A stretch of DNA of 12,500 nucleotides. Origin: Prasinococcaceae sp. CCMP 1430 (taxonomy: Eukaryota > Prasinodermophyta > Palmophyllophyceae > Prasinococcales > Prasinococcaceae). The number at the start of each line of letters is the position of its first letter. Position 1 is the stretch's first letter. The notes under the pieces are model-generated. The model had not been told where the DNA came from. It saw nothing but the letters and a program-made list of their open reading frames with translations, and ran no database searches. The stretch is taken from assembly GCA_013416795.1 (NCBI GenBank), contig RQSC01000750.1:10768-23267 (forward strand), read 5' to 3'. A program made the translations under genes and the position numbers. Shown here one piece after another: positions 7,364-12,500 of this stretch.

Positions 7364-8685
7364 TCAGCACACATACTTCTCGCGAGCCTTCCTCTCCAGG
7401 CTGCGAATTACCAGCACGCGCCAAGCCCGCAGGAGGGGGGGGGAGGAAACGGGCGCACGCGCGGGGCGTCAGCATGGCACCCAGGTGCGATTGGCGCCTC
7501 GTGAGTGTGCGCACAGGCGCGAGCACGCGCATCGCCGCCTCTCACGCACGTTTTCTGGTCGTGGAAAGTGGTGAAGCCTAAGTGCGCGTTGGGCGACAGC
7601 TCCAGGGTCTCTTTGAAAGTCTGGCCGATGGACATCTGCACCGCCTCGTTGGCCGCGTTCTTGGTCCACAGGCACACGCGGTCCTGCGACTTGCGCACCG
7701 ACACGACGACGCCGCAGATGTCACCCCCCTCCTTGAACTGCTCCCCAATGAGCGCCAGCAGCGTGTTCAGCCAGAACGTGTCCAGTGCCTTCTTGTCGCC
7801 CTTGGGCACCGGTGCGCGCCACTCGCCGCCGGTCGCGCACTGCGGGTCCTCCCACTTGGGCTCGACACCCTCCTTGAAGCAATGGAAATCAGCGCCGGCA
7901 ACGAGGCGGCTCGGCTGAACAATGTTGTTGTACAGGCTGCGCGGCCGCGAGTGAGATGCGTGACGGAGCGGCGATGCGCGTCACGCGCAGGCGTGGCCGG
8001 AGTGGCAGCGGCGAGGCAATCGCGGGCGCGGGGCGCGTCAGCTCGGTGTAACGCGTGCAAGGCGAGGGCAGCGAGTAACGTAGGGAAGGGCGGCAGCGCG
8101 CAGCGCCGCGCCTCGCAGCGGCACGTTCGCGCTCTCGTGCTCGTGGAACGGCGGTTCGCGCAGTCGCTGACACGCATGCGGCGTGGCGTATGAGACGCGC
8201 CGCGACGCCACGAGTCCTGGCCGGCAGGGAGGGGAGGGGGGAGGTTGGAAGGAGGCCGAGGCGCGTCCCGTCCCATCGCGATGACAGGCGCGAGCGCTCG
8301 CTCTCCCCGGCTCGAATCCCCCCCGCCTCCTTTGCCTATCGCACGCTCCTCCCGCCGCGGCGGCCGGCCGCGCTCTCCAAAGAAACCCTAGCGCACGGGA
8401 TCGCAAGGCGGCGGCCTGCGCGGCGGCGGCGATCGGCGCGATCGGCGCGCTCGCGGCGGCGTTCACGCACCACCAGAACTCCTCGACGGTGCGGAAGGTG
8501 TACACGCTCCTGAGCGTCTGCCCCCACGTGCTCTGCTTGTTGCCCCTGCCGCTCGGGTTGTCGAACCAGAGCGTCCACCCCTGCTCCAGCGGGTGCGGCT
8601 TCGAGAGGTCGGGCGCGTCCTCGCCGGCGTCGGCCGCCTTCTCCGGCTCCGCCTTCTCAGGCTGCTGCTGCGGCTCGTCCGCCAT
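7364..8685 (-). CDS. eIF4E: Eukaryotic translation initiation factor 4E (cap-binding protein), three exons
   Basis: Proposed exons are 8685-8471, 7936-7550 and 7400-7364, giving 212 residues (human 217). The product binds the mRNA 5' cap and recruits eIF4G. Visible family blocks: [97 protein letters not shown] and HLGFTTFHDQKT. The cap-sandwiching tryptophans correspond to the W of STWG and of PKWED, the cap-contacting Glu follows the latter, and the phosphate-contacting basic residues lie in VRKSQDR. Both stacking positions are Trp, as in canonical class I eIF4E. The N-terminus, MADEPQQQPEKAEPEKA, is acidic and disordered, as usual. The last exon adds LERKAREKYVC, comparable in position to the family's NRFVV/NRYTV ending. 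The ATG at 8685 is the natural start; the frame is open upstream only because of base composition. Confidence 0.95.
7401..7549 (-). other. Second intron of eIF4E (149 bases)
   Basis: The donor is aaaac|gtgcgt at 7550/7549 and the acceptor is attcgcag|cctgg at 7401/7400. Both are in phase 2, and joining AC to C restores a Thr codon. A nine-C run on the gene strand (7443-7435) sits within the intron. The 37-base terminal exon is inferred from the matching phase and from a short basic ending of family-like length. Confidence 0.75.
7937..8470 (-). other. First intron of eIF4E (534 bases)
   Basis: The donor is tggtg|gtgcgt at 8471/8470 and the acceptor is gccgcgcag|cctgtac at 7937/7936, in phase 2. 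Joining TG to C gives Cys and restores [11 protein letters not shown], the well-conserved segment that is EDFWALYNHI in human eIF4E. The intron has no recognisable gene inside. Confidence 0.9.
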
Positions 8686-8736
8686 CACGCCTCCCGTCCC
8701 GCTGCGCTCGAGCGCTACCCGCCCCGCGCGGCGTTT

Positions 8737-8750
8737 GGGGGGGGGGGGGG
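8737..8750 (+). repeat. Homopolymer run of 14 G
   Basis: An uninterrupted G14 followed by A and four more G, 52 bases upstream of the eIF4E start (C14 on the gene strand). It could lie in the 5' UTR or core promoter. Its exact length is a likely sequencing uncertainty. Confidence 0.85.
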
Positions 8751-8961
8751 AGGGGCGCTGCACGGCGCACGCGCCGCGCGGTATGGCCCGCCTCGCCCCG
8801 CCGGCGCGAGCACGCGCGCAGCTCGCCGAGGGGCGCGTCGAATCGCACGCGCGCCGCGGCGCGCGCCGCGACGCGACGCGCGCCGGCAAAGCCGAAGAAT
8901 GCGCCCCGACCCAGGCCACATCGCTGCTCCGATACGACAGATGTGATATGTCGACACAACA

Positions 8962-9099
8962 ATCAAAATCAAAATCAAAATCAAAATCAAAATCAAAATC
9001 AAAATCAAAATCGAAATCGAAATCGAAATCAAAATCAATATCGAAATCGACATCAAAATCAATATCGAAATCGACATCGAAATCGACATCAAAATCGAG
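8962..9099 (+). repeat. Degenerate hexamer array (atcaaa)n, 23 units
   Basis: Every sixth base from 8962 to 9094 starts an atc trinucleotide with no phase slip. The first eight units are pure atcaaa. Later units vary as atcgaa, atcaat, atcgac and atcgag. Units 12-15 and 16-19 (9028-9051 and 9052-9075) form an exact 24-base higher-order duplication. The array is A-rich on this strand and T-rich on the other, in otherwise GC-rich DNA. It does not match the common telomere units TTAGGG, TTTAGGG or TTTTAGGG. Confidence 0.95.
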
Positions 9100-9433
9100 C
9101 ACGCGCCCGCCCAACGATATATACCGAATTGCTGTCGTCGTGCATTTGCCATTTGCCGGCATTTGGTTGTGCGTGACTGCATGTTGCATGTGCCGCGGCG
9201 CGCGGAGGGGCGGTGAAGCACTTTTACTTTCCCGTGGTTGTATTTCAGCTTTTTTGTTTGTGTGCGTCGACGGCGCGCCTCCGGGGCGCGTTTCGCGCGA
9301 AGCGGCGGTGCGGCTGCGGGGCGGCGGGCGGCGGCGGCGGCTGACGTATGTTACATTGTAGTGTACCCTGCCTTGATGCCTGAAAGTCACTTTTACGGTA
9401 AACACTGAAAATTTTTGATCTAAAATGCTGCTG

Positions 9434-9562
9434 TCAGGCCGCACCGCCCCGCGCGCGCCGCCCGAACTGCGCGCGCGCCATCGCGTCGTGGATGAGCTCG
9501 AGCATCATCTCCTCGCCCACGCTGCCCGCGTCGAAGCNCCGCGACGGCGGGCGGCGCGGGTG
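9434..9562 (-). other. Coding-like fragment, possible last exon of an unidentified - strand gene
   Basis: On the - strand an open frame ends in TGA at 9436-9434 and reads FDAGSVGEEMMLELIHDA, then MARAQFGRRARGGAA. Nearly every codon of this stretch ends in G or C, the codon use of a real gene here, and the amino-acid mix is unlike the Arg/Pro/Ala noise of nearby frames. A possible acceptor gcgcgcag lies just upstream (9563-9565), and AT-rich DNA resembling a 3' flank follows the stop. I do not recognise the protein. Against it: no upstream exon is visible, because eIF3a occupies the DNA to the right, and the frame crosses the ambiguous base n at 9538. Confidence 0.3.
9538..9538. other. Ambiguous base (n)
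   Basis: This is the only undetermined base in the window. It lies in the interval where the first exon of eIF3a would be expected and inside the coding-like - strand fragment, so it may mark a poorly resolved or joined part of the assembly. Confidence 0.9.
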
Positions 9563-9712
9563 CTGCGCGCGCGGCGCCCGCAGCAAACGCGCCGGCCCCA
9601 CCGAGCACCAGCCCACGCCTGCCGACGCCGAGGCTATTCCTGTACGCATCGTCCGGGGCCGCGCCCCCGCCGCTCTCGCCGCGCGCGCTCGCCCGGCGGC
9701 GTGACCGCACAG

Positions 9713-12405
9713 AGCTCATCGCGGTCGGCCAGCCCTCGGCCGGTCTCCAGACGCTCCACGATGTGATCTCGTCCAAGCGCCACCGCGTGTGGTCCAAGAC
9801 CATGGAGCGCATCATGTTCAAGTTCGTCGAGATCGCCGTGGAGCTGAAGAAGGGCCGCATCGCGAAGGATGGCCTCTTCCAGTTCCGCATCATCTCGCAG
9901 CACGTGAACGTGGCGTCGCTCGAGGAGGTGATCCGCTACTTCCTCAAGCTGGCAACCGATCGCGCGGAGGCTGCGCAGGCCAAGGCCGCCGAGATGCTCA
10001 GCAATGTGGACGACCTCGAGGAGGACATCACCCCCGAGCAGATCATCCTGTCGTATGTGAGCGCCGATTCGGACAAGGACCGCATCGACCGGGAGGAGGT
10101 CACCCCGTGGTTCCGCTTCCTGTGGGAGACGTACCGCACCGTGCTCGAGGTCCTCAAGAACAACAGCAAGCTCGAGAGCCTGTACGCGATGACCGCGCAG
10201 CGCGCGTTCGCGTTCTGCCGCCAGTACAGCCGCATCACCGAGATGCGCCGTCTGTGTGACATGCTGCGCAACCACTTGTCCAACCTGAACAAGTGGCGCG
10301 ATCAGCGCGACCGCCCCGAGCTGTCGCTGCCGGAGACGTTCTCCCTGTACATGGAGACCCGCTTCGAGCAGCTGAGGACCGCGGTGGACCTGGAGATGTG
10401 GCAGGAGGCCTTCCGCACGATCGAGGACATCCACGGCCTGGTGGTGCAGGTGCGCCGCGAGCCCAAGCCCCAGCACCTTGCTACGTACTACTCGATGCTC
10501 ACCAAGATCTTCTACAAGAGCGGCAACGAGATGTACGCCGCCTTCGCCTGGAACAAGCTCTTCACCGTCAGCAAGAACTACAACAAGAACCTGACGCCCG
10601 GCGACCTCGAGGCGCTCGCCTCGGCGGTGGTCCTGTCCACCGTCGCGGTCCCGCCGTACTCCGAGAAGGCCAACGCCGCTCACTACGAGCTCGCCGCGGA
10701 GCAGGAGCAGAAGCAGCGCATGTCCGCGCTGCTGAACCTCTCGTTCACTCCGGTGAAGAAGGACACGACCGACCTCACGCGCGAGTGGCTCCTCGAGAAG
10801 GTCGTGGCCGGTGCCCTGCCCGCCGCCTCGCCGCTCGCCGTCTCGGTGTACAAGGCGCTCGAGGACACGTTCGCTCCGCTCAAGCTCGCCAAGGTCGCCG
10901 CGCCGCTCATCGACAGCCTCTGCACGACCAAGCCGGAGCTGTCGGCGGCGTTCCCGGTGCCCGATATGGACCTCAGCACCCTGAGGCCCGCACTCGAGAA
11001 CCTCGGCCTGCTGCGCGTGCTTGAGCAGGTGTCGTCGGTGTACTCGACGATGAGCATCAGCAGCCTGCTGTCGGTGGTGCCGTTCGCCACGCTCACCCCT
11101 GCGCTCGTCGAGAAGACCGTGGTGAAGGCCGTGCGCGCGGGCTTCCTCCGCGTGACCATGGACCATCGCAAGCGCTCGCTGTCCTTCGGCGCCACTCGCC
11201 TCGAGGACTCCTCGGTGCGCGCACAGCTTGCTGATGTGACCAAGCGCCTCGCGGCGGCGGTTGGCATGATCGTCCCCGACAGCGACCCGGCCCAGGCACA
11301 GAGCAAGGCCAAGACCATGCGCGAGTGCGCCGCGCTGTGCGCGCGTGAGAACGCGGATGCGCGCCGCCGCAAGGTGCTCATCGAGCGGCGCAAGGAGGAG
11401 GCCGAGCGCCGCGCCATGGAGGAGGAGAAGGCCGAGGAGGAGGAGCGCATCAAGACCCAGCGCGAGCACGAGGAGACCGAAGCCCGCCGCCAGCAGGTCG
11501 AGGCGTCCAAGCGCGAGCAGGAGCGCATCGAGCGCGAGATGGCGGAGAAGGAGAAGCAGGAGGCGCTCGCCATGCTGCAGGAGCAGCAGGCGCGCCTGGG
11601 CAAGAAGGGCAAGAAGGTGACCCTCGAGGACGCGGCGGCCGCGGACAAGGAGAAGCTCATGCAGGACGCGATCACGGACCAGATCAAAGCTCGCTCGGAG
11701 ATGGCGAAGCGCCTGGGCACGCTCACGCGCAAGATGGACCACCTGGAGCGTGCCAAGCTCGAGCTCGAGCGCGACTACATCGTCAAGGCGTCCAAGGAGC
11801 GCGGCGCGAAGCAGGCCGAGCTCTTCAAGGAGGAGCAGGAGCGTGCAATCAAGGCGCACCGCGCCCAATGGGAGCGAGACATCGAGGAGAAGAAGCGCAT
11901 GCTGCGCATGGGCGAGGAAATCAACGACTTCGCCATGAAGCTCCAGGCGCGCCGCCACGAGGAGTACAAGGTCGCCAAGGCGGCGCGCGACGAGCGTGTT
12001 GCCGAGGCGCGCGCGGGCAAGAAGGCGGAGATCGAGCGCCGCCGCCGCGAGGCTTACCTCGACCAGCTCATCCGCGATGCCGACGCGCTCGACTACGAGG
12101 AGGAGGAGAAGCAGCGCGCCGAGGAGGAGGCCAAGCGCGCCGAGGAGGAGGCGAGGCGCAGGGAGGAGGAGGAGCGCCGCAGCGGTGGGGGCTGGCAGTC
12201 GAGCCGTCGCGGCGGTGGCGGCTACGACGATCGCCGCGGCGGTGGCTACGACGACCGCCGCGGCGGTGGCGGCTACGACGACCGCCGCGGCGGCGGCTAC
12301 GACGACCGCCGCAGCGGCGGCTACGACGACCGCCGTGGCGGCTACGATGACCGCCGCGGCGGTGGCGGTGGCTTCGGATCCGGGGGCGGAGGCAACCGCT
12401 GGTGA
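9713..12405 (+). CDS. eIF3a: Eukaryotic translation initiation factor 3 subunit A, first exon not found
   Basis: eIF3a is the largest scaffold subunit of eIF3, which organises the 43S pre-initiation complex on the 40S ribosome. The frame reads ELIAVGQPSAGLQTLHDVISSKRHRVW from a likely acceptor (gaccgcacag, 9712) and stays open to TGA at 12405, about 896 residues. Matches to the family include SLEEVIRYFLK, TPWFRFLWETYRTVLEVLKNN, AFRTIEDIHGL and KIFYKSGN. The PCI domain ends near 11195 with TMDHRKRSLSFG. A long charged coiled coil follows (about 11340-12180), as in all eIF3a. The C-terminus has six YDDRR-Gly repeats and ends GGGGNRW. The usual N-terminal block (PENALKRAN type) is missing upstream, so the first exon lies elsewhere or is lost. 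An in-frame ATG at 9802 would remove conserved residues and is not favoured. Codons end almost exclusively in G or C, more extremely than in neighbouring genes, which fits high expression. Confidence 0.93.
12208..12390 (+). repeat. YDDRR/Gly tandem repeats at the eIF3a C-terminus
   Basis: Six copies of Tyr-Asp-Asp-Arg-Arg begin at 12223, 12247, 12274, 12298, 12322 and 12343, separated by Gly-rich spacers of two to four residues (period 21, 24 or 27 bases). Human eIF3a carries a different Asp/Arg-rich decapeptide repeat in the same region, so the position and charge pattern are family-like while the unit is not. Confidence 0.95.
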
Positions 12406-12500
12406 TCCGGCGTCGTCGTCGTCCTCCACAACGCAGCTGCCCGCCATGCCGTGGCCATTTATAATTGAGACGATACCTTGGGCTGTCTGCGGCACGCTCG
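12406..12500 (+). other. 3' flank of eIF3a
   Basis: A short gtc-repeat stretch (12411-12423) follows the stop, then an AT-rich patch tttataattgag (12458-12469) that may belong to the 3' processing region. No further gene is seen before the window ends. Confidence 0.4.

Larger units (their letters stand above)
8686..9433. other. Intergenic region upstream of eIF4E, repeat-rich
   Basis: Contents in order: a G14 run (8737-8750) close to the eIF4E start; a very GC-rich stretch (8760-8900) likely to be eIF4E promoter; the hexamer array (8962-9099); a tatata element (9118-9123); a GC-rich patch (9260-9345); and an AT-rich block (9346-9426). The last is either the 3' flank of the coding-like fragment at 9434-9562 or upstream DNA of eIF3a. 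The long open frames across the array only translate the repeat (KSKS, NQNQ or DFDF) and are not genes. Confidence 0.5.

Noticed and set aside
8962-9099. CRISPR-like or telomere-like array
   Set aside because: The units are six bases with no spacers, so it is not a CRISPR array, and the unit does not match the common telomere repeats.
8038-9444. 468-codon - strand frame including a DFDVDFDI stretch
   Set aside because: Only 8685-8471 (eIF4E exon 1) is real coding sequence. The rest translates the hexamer array, GC-rich intergenic DNA and intron.
9541-9712. Direct upstream continuation of the eIF3a frame as its N-terminus
   Set aside because: The frame is open but gives an Ala/Pro/Arg-rich stretch with no ATG and no resemblance to eIF3a, and a good acceptor sits at 9712.
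9634-12495. 953-codon open frame on the - strand opposite eIF3a
   Set aside because: It mirrors the eIF3a codons: when nearly all codons end in G or C, the opposite strand rarely shows stops. Its product is Leu/Ala/Arg/Val low complexity without any recognisable domain.

Overview
The window is nuclear DNA from a GC-rich unicellular eukaryote. All six recognisable genes are eukaryotic: DDA1, a kinase-CYTH (TTM) protein, an FKBP-TPR protein, STRAP, eIF4E and eIF3a. Three of them need short GT-AG introns to read correctly, and no operon or bacterial features are visible. Two genes most resemble plant forms, TTM1/TTM2 and FKBP42/TWISTED DWARF1, so a GC-rich microalga (green lineage or haptophyte) is my best guess. 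The sequence alone does not fix the lineage.

Layout, left to right. A DDA1-like gene (+, 108-719) converges on a TTM1/2-like P-loop kinase + CYTH gene (-, 781-3060) with only 61 bases between their stops. Next come an FKBP42/TWD1-like gene in two exons (-, 3397-4826), a STRAP WD40 gene in three exons (-, 5204-6707) and an eIF4E gene in three exons (-, 7364-8685). About 1 kb of intergenic DNA follows. It holds a G14 run, a 23-copy hexamer array and an AT-rich block. A long eIF3a gene (+, from about 9713 to 12405) fills the right end. Its conserved first exon is not found in the window.

The genes look like ordinary housekeeping genes. eIF4E binds the mRNA cap and eIF3a scaffolds eIF3. STRAP is a WD40 relative of eIF3i with SMN-complex and signalling roles. 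DDA1 belongs to CUL4-DDB1 ubiquitin ligases, and the TWD1-like protein is a co-chaperone type. I see no operon-like system and no convincing new biological system, CRISPR array, mobile element, tRNA or rRNA.

The points worth a second look are local: the missing eIF3a start beside an ambiguous base and a coding-like fragment on the opposite strand (9434-9562); an exact in-frame 54-base tandem duplication in the FKBP domain; six YDDRR repeats at the eIF3a C-terminus; the hexamer array with a 24-base higher-order repeat; and a perfect 19-base palindrome upstream of STRAP. Exon boundaries were deduced by eye from splice signals, reading phase and recalled family sequences. No alignment or search was run.
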